Notes: generated by a model from the sequence alone, not told the origin. 64,000 nucleotides of DNA from Acinetobacter calcoaceticus (GCF_900520355.1 NZ_LS999521.1:1116001-1180000), one strand, 5' to 3'. Counted from the first letter of the stretch, positions 1 to 7,962 are shown. Translations and numbers: made by a program.

Positions 1-830
1 ATAACGCGAGCTTCAAATAAACGATAACTTAAATCAATTAATGTTTGCGCAGAATCATTAACACCTTTAAGCAATACTGCCTGATTAAGTACAGTAATGT
101 GCTCATCAGATAACTGCAACAATTTTGAACAGGTAAAGTCATCGAGTTCAGAAGCGTGGTTTGAGTGTACCACCAGAATAATACGCAGCCTACTGTTTTT
201 TAATAAAGAAATAAGCTCTTCGTCGATACGGTTTGGAATAACAATTGGAACCCGTGAATGAATTCTCAGAATCTTAATTTGTTTGAGAGATGATAAACGT
301 TCTAGCCAAAGTGCTAATTTACGGTTAGAAAGTGTAAGAGGGTCTCCACCACTCAAAATGATTTCATTAATGTGCGGATTCGCTTCAATATAATTTTTTA
401 TATTTAGCCAATCGTCATTTTTCGGTAAATTTTCTTGATAGGGAAAATGACGACGGAAACAATAACGGCAATGTACGGCACAAGCACCCGTCAAAGTCAG
501 TAAAAAACGTGATTTATATTTATGTAATACACCGGGTAATTGATTTGCTGCTTCTTCACCTAAAGGATCAGTTACAAATTCAGGATGTTCTTCAAGCTCT
601 AAATGATGAGGTAAAACCTGTAGCAAAAGCGGGTCAAAAGGGTCTTTAACGTTCATTTTTCCGACGAACGCGCGAGGAACCCGTAATTTAAACTGTTCAG
701 AAGCCAGAATCGCACCTGATAATAGCTGATCGGTGGATAACTCGAGTAGGTTTAGCAACTCCAAAGGATCTGTAATAAGGTCACTCAGTTGCGATTGCCA
801 GTTTTGCTCTTGGTATAAATAGTTTATCAT
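1..830 (-). CDS. epmB: EF-P beta-lysylation protein EpmB (lysine 2,3-aminomutase family), 3' end outside window
   Basis: Radical-SAM, PLP-dependent enzyme that converts (S)-alpha-lysine to (R)-beta-lysine, which EpmA attaches to Lys34 of elongation factor P. Reading leftward from an ATG at 830-828 the frame stays open to the window edge, giving about 276 residues of a family usually near 340. A CxxxCxxC cluster (C-AVH-C-RY-C), which binds the 4Fe-4S centre, lies near residues 115-122, followed by the SGGDPL segment typical of KamA-type proteins. It is divergent from efp, its substrate, with only about 70 bases between the two start codons. The C-terminal part, expected to hold the PLP lysine, is off the window. 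Confidence 0.93.
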   Translation of the reverse strand, partial: MINYLYQEQNWQSQLSDLITDPLELLNLLELSTDQLLSGAILASEQFKLRVPRAFVGKMNVKDPFDPLLLQVLPHHLELEEHPEFVTDPLGEEAANQLPGVLHKYKSRFLLTLTGACAVHCRYCFRRHFPYQENLPKNDDWLNIKNYIEANPHINEIILSGGDPLTLSNRKLALWLERLSSLKQIKILRIHSRVPIVIPNRIDEELISLLKNSRLRIILVVHSNHASELDDFTCSKLLQLSDEHITVLNQAVLLKGVNDSAQTLIDLSYRLFEARV

Positions 831-903
831 TTGACACGATTAAGATAATGCAACAACGCATTATATCGCATAGTTGACTTGTTAAGTTTGGAGTGTGCCA
901 GTC

Positions 904-1473
904 ATGGCCAATTATTCTACAAATGATTTCAAGCCGGGCCTTAAGGTCATGCTTGACAGTAACCCATGTTCAATCATGGAAAATGAATACGTAAAACCAG
1001 GTAAAGGTCAAGCGTTCAACCGCGTAAAATTACGTAACCTTAGAACTGGTAAAGTTTTAGAAAAAACTTTTAAGTCTGGCGATACTGTAGAAGCGGCTGA
1101 CATCGTAGAAGTAGAAATGGACTACTTATACAATGATGGCGAACTTTGGAACTTCATGGATCCTGTAACTTTTGAGCAAATCGCAGCAGATAAAACTGCA
1201 ATGGGCGATGCTGCTAAATGGTTAAAAGACGATTCAAATGAAAAATGTACGATTATGTTGTTCAACGGCGTACCTTTAACTGTAAGTGCACCGAACTTCG
1301 TAGTATTAAAAATTGTTGAAACTGATCCAGGTGTACGTGGTGATACATCTGGCGGTGGCGGTAAACCAGCTAAGCTTGAAACAGGTGCGGTTGTTCGTGT
1401 TCCGTTATTTGTTCAGCAAGAAGATAGCGTTCGTGTAGATACTCGTACTGGCGATTATTTAGAGCGTGCATAA
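904..1473 (+). CDS. efp: Elongation factor P
   Basis: Translation factor that binds between the P and E sites and rescues ribosomes stalled on polyproline. The ATG at 904 is chosen over an upstream GTG at 895 because it gives 189 residues, close to the family norm of 188, and has a GGAG-type site about ten bases upstream. With this start the conserved PGKGQA loop places the modified lysine at residue 34, matching the substrate position of the EpmA/EpmB pathway. KOW-like, OB and C-terminal domains are all present in order. A strong intrinsic terminator follows directly, so the gene is probably monocistronic. Divergent epmB supports the lysylation pathway rather than rhamnosylation. Confidence 0.97.
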   Translation: MANYSTNDFKPGLKVMLDSNPCSIMENEYVKPGKGQAFNRVKLRNLRTGKVLEKTFKSGDTVEAADIVEVEMDYLYNDGELWNFMDPVTFEQIAADKTAMGDAAKWLKDDSNEKCTIMLFNGVPLTVSAPNFVVLKIVETDPGVRGDTSGGGGKPAKLETGAVVRVPLFVQQEDSVRVDTRTGDYLERA

Positions 1474-1499
1474 TAGTTAAAAAATAAACTATTATCGAA

Positions 1500-1527
1500 G
1501 GGATGATGTAAATCATCCCTTTTTTTA
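1500..1527 (+). terminator. Intrinsic terminator after efp
   Basis: GGGATGAT and ATCATCCC pair around a four-base loop and are followed by an uninterrupted run of T. Confidence 0.9.
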
Positions 1528-1639
1528 TGCGAAAGTATAAGAGGAAAAAAATTAAAGGAGGAGTAGAGTCACAAGGAGTGAGCAAAGAACAGTACATAAC
1601 AATATAAAAATGCTGTAGTTATTTATTGAGAGGTTAAGA

Positions 1640-3736
1640 ATGGACACAATGCAAGCGAAATCTACGCTTCCCTCCAAGCTAGTCTGGAGCCTAGTGGCAA
1701 TTATAGGTGCAATTTCTTTTGGGATGCTGGCACTCAGTCGTGGTGAACATGTCAATGCGGTTTGGCTTGTACTTGCTGCAGCATGTGTATATAGCATCGC
1801 ATATCGATTTTATAGTCTATTTATTGCAACTAAAGTATTTGAATTAAACCCAAGACGTTTAACCCCAGCACATCGTTTAGCCGATGGTCTGGATTATGTT
1901 CCCACCAATAAATATGTGCTTTTCGGTCACCACTTTGCGGCAATTGCCGGAGCGGGGCCATTGGTCGGGCCAATTTTGGCTGCACAAATGGGTTTTTTAC
2001 CAGGGACAATCTGGCTACTGGTCGGTGTGGTTGTCGCGGGTGCAGTACAAGACTTTTTAGTTTTATTTATTTCAACGCGTCGAGACGGTCGATCGCTTGG
2101 TGAAATGGCAAAACAAGAACTAGGTTCTTTTGCCGGTATTGTTGTAATGCTCGGTGCGCTTGGGGTAATGATTATTATCCTTGCAGTATTGGCTTTAGTT
2201 GTGGTTAAAGCACTTGCCCATAGTCCATGGGGTGTTTTTACTATTGCAGCGACTATTCCAATTGCATTATTTATGGGCGTTTACATGCGATTTATTCGCC
2301 CAGGACGTATTGCTGAAGTTTCTATTATTGGCTTCGTCTTAATGATGCTTGCTATTGTCTATGGTGGACATGTTGCAGCAGATCCTTACTGGGGTGAGTT
2401 TTTCACCTTAACTGGAACACAGCTCACTTGGTGCTTAATCATTTATGGATTTATTGCTTCAGTATTACCAGTCTGGTTATTGCTAGCGCCACGTGATTAT
2501 TTATCAACATTCCTTAAAATTGGCGTCATTCTCGGTCTAGCAGTCGGTATTATCATTGCATTACCTGAATTAAAAATGCCAGCAGTGACTCATTTTATTG
2601 ATGGTACTGGTCCTGTTTTCTCAGGTAGTTTATTTCCATTCCTATTTATTACTATTGCCTGTGGTGCTATTTCTGGTTTCCATGCGCTTGTATCAAGTGG
2701 TACTACGCCAAAGCTCATTAATAACGAAGCGGATATTCGCGTGATTGGTTATGGTGGCATGCTCATGGAGTCTTTCGTCGGTATTATGGCGATGATCTGT
2801 GCAACCGTATTAGATCCAGGTATCTACTTCGCAATTAATGCGCCTGCGGCTGTACTTGGTACAACTGTAGAAACTGCCGCAGAAGCTGTTCGTAATCTAG
2901 GGTTTGTCGTTACTCCTGAAATGTTAACGCTGTTGGCACAGGAAGTTGGAGAAACTTCGATTTTATCGCGTACAGGTGGTGCACCTACGTTTGCAATCGG
3001 TATGGCACATATCATTTCGGAAATTTTCAATAGCCGTTCAATGATGGCATTCTGGTATCATTTTGCTATTTTGTTTGAAGCACTTTTCATCTTAACTGCT
3101 GTAGATGCCGGAACTCGTGCTTGTCGTTTCATGGTGCAAGACACAGTGGGTATTGTTATTCCTAAGATTAAATCTTCTAGTTCATTCTTGGGTAATTTGG
3201 TTGGAACAGCCGTAGCAGTAGGTGGATGGGGATTCTTCGTCTATCAAGGTGTGATTGATCCATTAGGTGGTGTCAATTCACTATGGCCTTTATTTGGTGT
3301 TGGTAACCAGATGCTGGCTTCAATGGCACTCATTTTGGGTACAGTCATTTTGTTTAAAATGAAAAAAGAAAAATATGTATGGGTGACGATCATCCCAACA
3401 ATTTTCTTGTTTGTTACCTGTATGACTGCGGGTTGGCAAAAGATTTTTCACGAAAATCCAAAGATTGGTTTCTTAGCGCAAGCAAATAGATTTTCAGATG
3501 CAATCGCTCGTGGTGAAATTCTTAAACCAGCCAAAACTATTGCTGAGATGCAAAACATTGTGATGTCTAATCAGATTAATGCTGCGCTTTGTGGCTTCTT
3601 TATGATTGTCTCTATTGTCATGATTATTGCTTCAATTGGTATTGTGCGTCGTGCTTTAGCAAGCCCAACACCGACTGTAAATGAATCCCCAGCTGTATAT
3701 GCTGATCCTGAAGTGGTCACCACCCGAGGAGAGTAA
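1640..3736 (+). CDS. cstA: Carbon starvation protein A, peptide/pyruvate-type inner-membrane transporter
   Basis: Large polytopic inner-membrane protein of 698 residues, the usual length for CstA/BtsT. These proteins take up peptides or pyruvate when carbon runs low. The N-terminal CstA core contains the family hallmark around residues 94-125 (GHHFAAIAGAGPLVGP followed by AAQMGFLPG), and there are at least 15 hydrophobic segments through the chain. Start at 1640 is preceded by a GAGAGG site. The stop codon shares one base with the ATG of the next gene (TAATG), so the small YbdD-type protein is very probably translationally coupled. The substrate cannot be assigned from sequence: peptides (CstA) or pyruvate (BtsT) are both possible. 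Confidence 0.93.
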   Translation: MDTMQAKSTLPSKLVWSLVAIIGAISFGMLALSRGEHVNAVWLVLAAACVYSIAYRFYSLFIATKVFELNPRRLTPAHRLADGLDYVPTNKYVLFGHHFAAIAGAGPLVGPILAAQMGFLPGTIWLLVGVVVAGAVQDFLVLFISTRRDGRSLGEMAKQELGSFAGIVVMLGALGVMIIILAVLALVVVKALAHSPWGVFTIAATIPIALFMGVYMRFIRPGRIAEVSIIGFVLMMLAIVYGGHVAADPYWGEFFTLTGTQLTWCLIIYGFIASVLPVWLLLAPRDYLSTFLKIGVILGLAVGIIIALPELKMPAVTHFIDGTGPVFSGSLFPFLFITIACGAISGFHALVSSGTTPKLINNEADIRVIGYGGMLMESFVGIMAMICATVLDPGIYFAINAPAAVLGTTVETAAEAVRNLGFVVTPEMLTLLAQEVGETSILSRTGGAPTFAIGMAHIISEIFNSRSMMAFWYHFAILFEALFILTAVDAGTRACRFMVQDTVGIVIPKIKSSSSFLGNLVGTAVAVGGWGFFVYQGVIDPLGGVNSLWPLFGVGNQMLASMALILGTVILFKMKKEKYVWVTIIPTIFLFVTCMTAGWQKIFHENPKIGFLAQANRFSDAIARGEILKPAKTIAEMQNIVMSNQINAALCGFFMIVSIVMIIASIGIVRRALASPTPTVNESPAVYADPEVVTTRGE

Positions 3737-4041
3737 TGATGAATTTTAAATTTGCAAAAAATGGAACTGTCATTATTGCGAAAATCATCAAAATGACGGT
3801 GCTCTCACAAAAAGAGCTATTGCTCTCTCCAAAGAACTGGTCACGCATTGCAACATTGTGGCAGCGTTTACAGCAAAGTTTTCGGTTGATGGTTGGAGTG
3901 CCAGATTATCAAACTTATCTGGAACATATGAAGCTTCATCATTCTGATTTAACACCAATGGATGCTAAAACTTTCTATCGTTATTGTGTCGATGCGCGTT
4001 ATCCATCGGCTGGTGGTACTTTAAAGAAATGCCCTTGTTAA
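3736..4041 (+). CDS. YbdD/YjiX family protein (DUF466)
   Basis: Small soluble protein regularly encoded directly behind cstA/btsT genes. The C-terminal half carries the family pattern: a GVPDYQTYLEHM segment, then TPM near the middle, and a DARYPSAGG stretch ending in Cys residues (KKCPC). In E. coli the homologues are about 65 residues; here an N-terminal extension of about 35 residues makes 101, so translation could also begin at an internal position. The ATG at 3736 overlaps the cstA stop by one base; a second ATG follows immediately at 3739. Its proposed role is as a partner of the CstA-type transporter; the biochemical function is not known to me. Confidence 0.88.
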   Translation: MMNFKFAKNGTVIIAKIIKMTVLSQKELLLSPKNWSRIATLWQRLQQSFRLMVGVPDYQTYLEHMKLHHSDLTPMDAKTFYRYCVDARYPSAGGTLKKCPC

Positions 4042-4209
4042 GTTGAGATTGATATTCAGCTAAACAAAACGGTATGTGGTTAAACCATGTACCGTTTTTC
4101 TTTTTTGGAAAATGAAAAAGAGTTTGCTTAAAGTCTGCTCATTTGTATTTTTTTCAATTGAAAATCACTTGTTTTGCTTTTGAAAAATGAATATTATGCT
4201 TTCCATCTT

Positions 4210-4286
4210 AGGTGTATAGCTCAGTTGGTTAGAGCGCTACGTTGACATCGTAGAGGTCTCCAGTTCGAGTCTGGATATACCTACCA
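4210..4286 (+). tRNA. tRNA-Val (GAC)
   Basis: A complete 77-base cloverleaf including encoded CCA. Acceptor AGGTGTA pairs with TATACCT with one G-U pair, the D arm is GCTC/GAGC, the anticodon stem CTACG/CGTAG encloses TTGACAT with anticodon GAC, and the T arm is TCCAG/CTGGA with loop TTCGAGT. The gene borders the accessory patch that follows, a common arrangement for integration sites, although I found no repeated tRNA 3' end downstream. Confidence 0.96.
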
Positions 4287-4330
4287 AGACATTAAAGTCA
4301 TATAAACTCAAATAGCTTTACATGACTTAA

Positions 4331-4365
4331 AAAGCCCTAAACTATAATGGCTTAGGGCTTTTTTA
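4331..4365 (+). terminator. Intrinsic terminator after tRNA-Val
   Basis: AAGCCCTAA (4332-4340) pairs with TTAGGGCTT (4352-4360) and is followed by a T run. Confidence 0.85.
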
Positions 4366-4469
4366 TTGGTTTGTATAAAATAGTTTGAAATATAGCGATA
4401 AATAGAATTCTATAAATTTACTAATACATTTCTACTTCGCAAAACCAATATAACCCTAAAACTCTCCAC

Positions 4470-4597
4470 CTTTATAAATTCCTCTTTAACAATCCCTTAT
4501 TCATTATTTATCCTTACTTTTTAATGATCTAATTTAAAACAAATGTCATTTGCTTGACTGAAAAAGGGTAGAGCACTGTCCTTTGCCTGCCTACATT
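4470..4597. repeat. Direct repeat copy A (degenerate) upstream of the cold-shock gene
   Basis: About 110-130 bases that align with copy B at 5878-6013. The best matched core reads CCTTACTTTTTAATGATCTA (4511-4530) in both copies, followed by TTAAA(A/G)CAAAT(G/A)TCATTT, GCTTGACTG and CTTTGCCTGC. On the minus strand both copies can be read as the tail of the same short peptide ending in F-x-LN and a TAG stop, with copy A more decayed. The two copies bracket the cold-shock gene and the two small genes behind it. Confidence 0.75.
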
Positions 4598-4678
4598 GAG
4601 CACAACTTGCTTATCAACACTCAGAATCCAGAAGATCACCCTATTTTATAAATAAAATAAATATATATATTAGAAAAC

Positions 4679-4706
4679 TTGATTAATTTTATTTTTCGTA
4701 TATAAT
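4679..4706 (+). promoter_or_regulatory. Probable sigma-70 promoter of the cold-shock gene with a long 5' UTR
   Basis: TTGATT at 4679-4684 and a perfect TATAAT at 4701-4706 are separated by 16 bases. Transcription starting near 4713 would leave a leader of about 150 bases before the ATG at 4867, the length typical of cspA-type cold-inducible mRNAs whose leader controls stability and translation. The rest of 4365-4866 is AT-rich and contains only repeat copy A. Confidence 0.6.
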
Positions 4707-4866
4707 GAACATAACTAGAAAAAGTCATGTTTGGTAAATCTTCTCTAAGTACCGCAGTATTAGTCATAATCCTTCGTTTTTTTTAGATTTTAAGCTCCAT
4801 TCTTTATTATTTCGATGTTACTCATAACCAATAAACTGGTTTAAATTTAAAAAAATAGGATTTATT

Positions 4867-5082
4867 ATGTCTAATTCAAATATCATGAAAGGTACTGTTA
4901 AGTGGTTTAACGAAGCTAAAGGTTTCGGTTTTATTCAACCAGAATCAGGACCAGACGTTTTTGCTCATTTTAGCGAAATCGCTAACTCAGGTTTCAGAAC
5001 GCTTGCTGAAGGTCAACGTGTTGAATTCAGTGTTGCACAAGGCCAAAAAGGCCCAAATGCTGTAAATATTGTTGCTCTATAA
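4867..5082 (+). CDS. Cold-shock domain protein (CspA family)
   Basis: A 71-residue single cold-shock domain that binds single-stranded RNA/DNA and acts as an RNA chaperone. Both nucleic-acid-binding motifs are visible: RNP1 as KGFGFI and RNP2 as VFAHF, together with the conserved GTVKWFN start of the barrel. An AGGA site lies ahead of the ATG. The long leader suggests post-transcriptional cold induction. An intrinsic terminator follows at 5105. It sits in the accessory patch between tRNA-Val and the IS3-family element and is followed by two small genes of unknown function; whether these are related functionally is not clear. Confidence 0.95.
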   Translation: MSNSNIMKGTVKWFNEAKGFGFIQPESGPDVFAHFSEIANSGFRTLAEGQRVEFSVAQGQKGPNAVNIVAL

Positions 5083-5104
5083 ATAATTATAAGCACTAAT
5101 AAAT

Positions 5105-5133
5105 AAAAGCACTAATGAGTGCTTTTATTTTGG
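5105..5133 (+). terminator. Intrinsic terminator after the cold-shock gene
   Basis: AAAGCACT (5106-5113) pairs with AGTGCTTT (5118-5125) and a T-rich tract follows. Confidence 0.8.
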
Positions 5134-5193
5134 TTTTAAAATAATTTTAAAGTTTTTTTAAGATTATAAGTAAATTTTAATTTAGGATATAAA

Positions 5194-5421
5194 TTGTTAA
5201 AAATAAATGATTTAATTGCAAAATCTAAAAATGGTACAGAAATTTTAGTGTCTTTAATTCCTCTAAATAGAATACAAAATACACGTGAAGGTTTTAAAAC
5301 TGTTGAAGTTGGTAAAAGAGTTCTTCTTTCCTCTGGAATTGAAGTCGATTTAAATTTAGATGGGCGTACCTTTTATGCGTCTATAAATCAACTATTTAAA
5401 TTAAATGAAAGAGTCTGTTAA
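5194..5421 (+). CDS. Small hypothetical protein (75 aa), TTG start
   Basis: I do not recognise this protein. It would start with TTG at 5194 behind an AGGA site, since no ATG lies nearby, and encodes 75 residues without membrane segments or signal peptide. The N-terminus (MLKINDL) and the C-terminal pattern of alternating hydrophobic and charged residues resemble the next small gene at 5494 weakly: both have a T-V-E segment before the middle and an F-K-hydrophobic ending. They may be distant paralogues. Base composition is strongly AT-rich, like the surrounding patch. A real gene is likely but not certain. Confidence 0.55.
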   Translation: MLKINDLIAKSKNGTEILVSLIPLNRIQNTREGFKTVEVGKRVLLSSGIEVDLNLDGRTFYASINQLFKLNERVC

Positions 5422-5493
5422 ATAAAAATCAATTAATTATTGGATACTTAGGTAGATCCATTATTTCTGCCATAATTTTATAAGGATATCGTA

Positions 5494-5700
5494 ATGCTTA
5501 AACAAAATATCAGTGTTAAAGACCAGTTTGGGATTAAATACGCCATTCAGGCAACAGTAGATAATTATTTCGCTAATACTCAATGTTTTTCTAATTTAAA
5601 ATACATTACAGTTGAAGGTGAAGATATACGACCGGGTTTTGAAATGTTTTTTCAAAGTACTTTAAGTGGTAAAATTTTTAAAATTGATAAATTAAATTAA
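5494..5700 (+). CDS. Small hypothetical protein (68 aa)
   Basis: Unrecognised 68-residue protein with a good start: ATG at 5494 preceded by AAGGA at a spacing of about eight bases. The predicted product is a small soluble protein, beta-rich by eye, without signal peptide. It may be a divergent paralogue of the product at 5194-5421 (shared MLK start, a T-V-E stretch, an F-K-I/L-hydrophobic end). Together with the cold-shock gene it lies between the two copies of a direct repeat, which suggests that the block arrived or was duplicated as a unit. No function can be assigned. Confidence 0.6.
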   Translation: MLKQNISVKDQFGIKYAIQATVDNYFANTQCFSNLKYITVEGEDIRPGFEMFFQSTLSGKIFKIDKLN

Positions 5701-6119
5701 TCTATCAACGCAGTATATTTAACGCGACTGGATAGGGTTCTTTTAAAAAATAGAAAACCTTCATGGCTCTACGGCACGTTGCAAATACTCAATTAAATAA
5801 TAACTTTAATAATAAAGCGCAGGTGGTGGAAGCCGCACTAGCGCATTTCCATTCCCCAAATCCACATATTCCTCGATTTTATAAACTTCAATTTAACAAT
5901 AACTTATTAATTATTTAACCTTACTTTTTAATGATCTAATTTAAAGCAAATATCATTTTGTGTGCTTGACTGCAACAAATGTGAAGCTTATCCTTTGCCT
6001 GCTGGCCACATTGCCAGTCGGCTTTGACAGGCTGAATAATAACTCCCGCATCAGAGCTTTCCTTCTGAGGAATACTCTTGTGTGGTGTGCAAACTCGTCT
6101 CTTTCCCGTAGCGGTAGGG
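5701..6119. other. Gene-poor stretch with repeat copy B; probable mobile-element debris
   Basis: No convincing complete gene. 5701-5877 is unrecognised. From 5878 it holds copy B of the direct repeat, then a minus-strand open stretch (5936 up to the IS boundary) whose peptide contains KSIPQKESSDAGVIIQPV followed by DWQCGQQ and ends FALN. This looks like the surviving tail of a small gene or of a structured leader whose upstream part now lies beyond the insertion sequence at 7584 and onward. Confidence 0.5.
5878..6013. repeat. Direct repeat copy B
   Basis: Aligns with copy A at 4470-4597: matched segments TTATTxATTATTTAxCCTTAC, AATGATCTAATTTAAA, GCTTGACTG and CTTTGCCTGC in the same order and orientation. 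Copy B is a few bases longer because of small insertions near 5958. Confidence 0.75.
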
Positions 6120-6145
6120 TGATCTGACCCCATAAAGTTGGACAG
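6120..6145 (+). repeat. IS terminal inverted repeat, left
   Basis: TGATCTGACCCCATAAAGTT and following bases match the inverted right end with one indel and a few substitutions (shared CCCCATAA, GTT and GAC blocks). Confidence 0.8.
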
Positions 6146-6149
6146 TTAA

Positions 6150-6965
6150 TTAAGCAGTTTTTAAAAACTGATTTCTATATTGTACAGGGGATAAACCTTG
6201 TAGCTTCACCTTGATTCTCTCATGATTATAATAATGAATGTACTCTTTTACAGTTTTCTCTAATTCATCAATTGATTGAAATTTTTCACCATGAAAGCAT
6301 TCCGATTTTAATATTCCAAAGAAGCTTTCTATTACAGCATTATCCAAACAATTTCCCTTACGAGACATACTCTGAATTAAACCATGTTGCTTTAATTGCT
6401 GCTGGTAATGGGCCATTTGATATTGCCATCCTTGATCGGAATGGAGAATTGGTTTTTCATGTCGCTTAAGTTTAGCCAAAGCATGAATGAGCATCTCTTT
6501 TACTAACTCATAATTGAGTTTGCGTTGGATTCGGAACGTAATAATTTCCCCATTAAATAAATCTATAATTGGGGATAGGTAAAGTTTTTCACCATTCACA
6601 TTAAATTCCGTTACATCAGTTGCCCATTTCTGATTTGGCCGATTTGCTTTAAATTGCCGTTGTAAAATGTTATCAGCCACCATCCCGACACAACCACTTT
6701 TATATGAGCGATATTTTAGTGCTCTGATCCTTGATTTGAGTCCCATAGTTTTCATGAGGCGATATACGCATTTATGGTTAATCATTATTCCTGCACTTTT
6801 CAAAGCAAGAGTAATTCTACGATAGCCGTAACATCCTTTGTGCTTGTGATATATCGACTTAATATTTTGTTTTAGCTCAGTATATTTATCATTGGAGCGT
6901 AGAGCTTTCATGTGGTAGAAATAAGTACTACGGGCTATCTTCGCGATACCGAGTAATAGTTTCAA
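6150..6965 (-). CDS. IS3-family transposase OrfB (DDE integrase core)
   Basis: Catalytic half of the IS transposase, 271 residues in its own frame. An HTH_21-type segment (YHKHKGCYGYRRI) precedes an rve integrase core with the DDE residues visible in context: WATDVTEF for the first Asp, HSDQGWQY for the second and NAVIESFFGILKSE for the Glu. There is no ATG at the 5' end, only a TTG at 6965, and the frame is open further upstream, overlapping orfA in the -1 frame. This fits expression as an OrfAB fusion by programmed -1 frameshifting at 7058-7064. Intact, so the element may still be active. Confidence 0.92.
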   Translation of the reverse strand: MKLLLGIAKIARSTYFYHMKALRSNDKYTELKQNIKSIYHKHKGCYGYRRITLALKSAGIMINHKCVYRLMKTMGLKSRIRALKYRSYKSGCVGMVADNILQRQFKANRPNQKWATDVTEFNVNGEKLYLSPIIDLFNGEIITFRIQRKLNYELVKEMLIHALAKLKRHEKPILHSDQGWQYQMAHYQQQLKQHGLIQSMSRKGNCLDNAVIESFFGILKSECFHGEKFQSIDELEKTVKEYIHYYNHERIKVKLQGLSPVQYRNQFLKTA

Positions 6966-7024
6966 TGGATAGATATGCCTTAATTCTGAAACAACCTGAA
7001 CACTGTCTGCGGTAGAAATTGAAC

Positions 7025-7543
7025 TTAAGTACGCTGCTTCAGTTTTAAGGCTTTTAGCTTTTTTAAGAAAGCGACCTCTGCGCGCAAAGCTGTAACCTCA
7101 TCAATGAGTTCTTGTTGAGACTTGTCTTTATCATCTCTGATTGGCTTAACTACTTTGATTTTATCTTGCCTAGTCATATTGGTATAAGTCCGTTTAGTAT
7201 TAAAACCAGCAATCCCTTCTTTATGATACTGAGCTAACCATCTTCTTAAAATTGACGTCCCGCTCAGATTTAATCGTCTTCTTACTTCTCTTACGGGTAT
7301 CTTATCAAGAAGCATTTGTATCGCATTGATTTTAAATTCTGGAGAATAATAAGTCTTTTTAATTTTAACATTAAGCCCATCAGTACCATGTGCTTTATAG
7401 TTTTCAATCCATAACCGGATGGTTTGGAGATCTACATTAAACTCTTTGGAAAGAATTTTATAGCCTTTACTCCCATCTAAATAAGCCTGAATTACTTTTA
7501 GTTTTAACTCTTTTGAATGCTTTGGAACTGGCATAGGACACAC
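7025..7543 (-). CDS. IS3-family transposase OrfA (helix-turn-helix), IS150-type
   Basis: DNA-binding part of the transposase. The long frame is 172 residues, but the ATG giving MPVPKHSKELK at about 7534 is the likelier start. Two helix-turn-helix repeats are visible (KGYKILSKEFNV-LQTIRLWI and VREVRRRLNLSG-SILRRWL), as in InsJ of IS150, and the C-terminus has the leucine-zipper-like stretch with the FLKKLKAL motif that precedes the frameshift site in this group. The stop codon lies about 30 bases past the slippery heptamer. Confidence 0.9.
   Translation of the reverse strand: MCPMPVPKHSKELKLKVIQAYLDGSKGYKILSKEFNVDLQTIRLWIENYKAHGTDGLNVKIKKTYYSPEFKINAIQMLLDKIPVREVRRRLNLSGTSILRRWLAQYHKEGIAGFNTKRTYTNMTRQDKIKVVKPIRDDKDKSQQELIDEVTALRAEVAFLKKLKALKLKQRT
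7058..7064 (-). promoter_or_regulatory. Programmed -1 frameshift site (A_AAA_AAG)
   Basis: Read on the minus strand, orfA has the codons TTA AAA AAG, which create the canonical A_AAA_AAG heptamer. Slipping back by one base enters a frame that runs without a stop through about 30 codons into orfB, joining the two into a single OrfAB transposase. Confidence 0.85.
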
Positions 7544-7557
7544 CTTATAAGTTTAAA

Positions 7558-7583
7558 GAGTCTAACTTATGGGGTGCAGTTCA
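7558..7583 (-). repeat. IS terminal inverted repeat, right
   Basis: Read inward on the minus strand: TGAACTGCACCCCATAAGTT, matching the left end. Confidence 0.8.
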
Positions 7584-7962
7584 GGACGGGAGAGGGACAC
7601 TTTCGGGTGTGCTAGTTTGAGTTATTACTAGTCTGTCAACCTTCTTCCGTTCTGCCACCATAATTTTAATGTCTTGGCAGAACTCCCAATAAAAAGGAGT
7701 TGGCTTTGCACATTCATTATTTCTTGGCAGCCATTGCTAAAAGCTATAACGATACAACTTAAATTATATTTAGCAGCTTGATTACCTTTAGGGTTCTCAG
7801 GCTTTAAGTCATTACGGCTAAAAACTTATTTGAACAATAAAACTCGAGATGTGCCAAGCACAGTCTTTATGGCTTTGCTATGCCTTTTTTTCTCCCAAAA
7901 AGGGCAGTGGTTTTTGTATCTCATTTATATACAACAAAAATTTAATTTATAACGGTAAAACT
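7584..7962. other. Non-coding stretch with adjacent hairpins and gene debris beyond the IS
   Basis: No complete gene. Two adjacent inverted repeats are visible on the plus strand: GTTCTGCCA (7649-7657) with TGGCAGAAC (7675-7683), then AACTCC (7681-7686) with GGAGTT (7696-7701). The arms at 7681-7683 are shared, so the two hairpins would compete. On the minus strand 7628-7825 is open for 65 codons with no good start, its peptide containing KPENPKGNQAAKYN and ending WWQNGRRLTD. The TetR gene could start upstream at 7849, but the better start is 7963. Confidence 0.5.

Larger units (their letters stand above)
6120..7583 (-). mobile_element. IS3-family insertion sequence, IS150-type, about 1464 bp
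   Basis: Complete element with two overlapping reading frames on the minus strand and imperfect terminal inverted repeats: the left end begins TGATCTGACCCCATAAAGTT at 6120 and the right end read inward from 7583 begins TGAACTGCACCCCATAAGTT. OrfA carries helix-turn-helix segments and OrfB the DDE integrase core; a slippery heptamer joins them. No clear three- or four-base target duplication is visible (GGG on the left, GGA on the right), so either the duplication has decayed or the ends are off by a base. I cannot assign an ISfinder name. It is not ISAba1. Confidence 0.9.

Noticed and set aside
5936..6133. 65-codon minus-strand frame as a stand-alone gene
   Set aside because: It starts inside the IS left end, so its start codon is created by the insertion; kept only as remnant evidence.
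7849..7962. N-terminal extension of the TetR gene from ATG 7849
   Set aside because: The extra 38 residues do not match any TetR N-terminus and overlap a hairpin region; the internal ATG at 7963 fits the family.
4287..7962. att-site duplication of the tRNA-Val 3' end
   Set aside because: No second copy of the tRNA 3' sequence was found by eye downstream.
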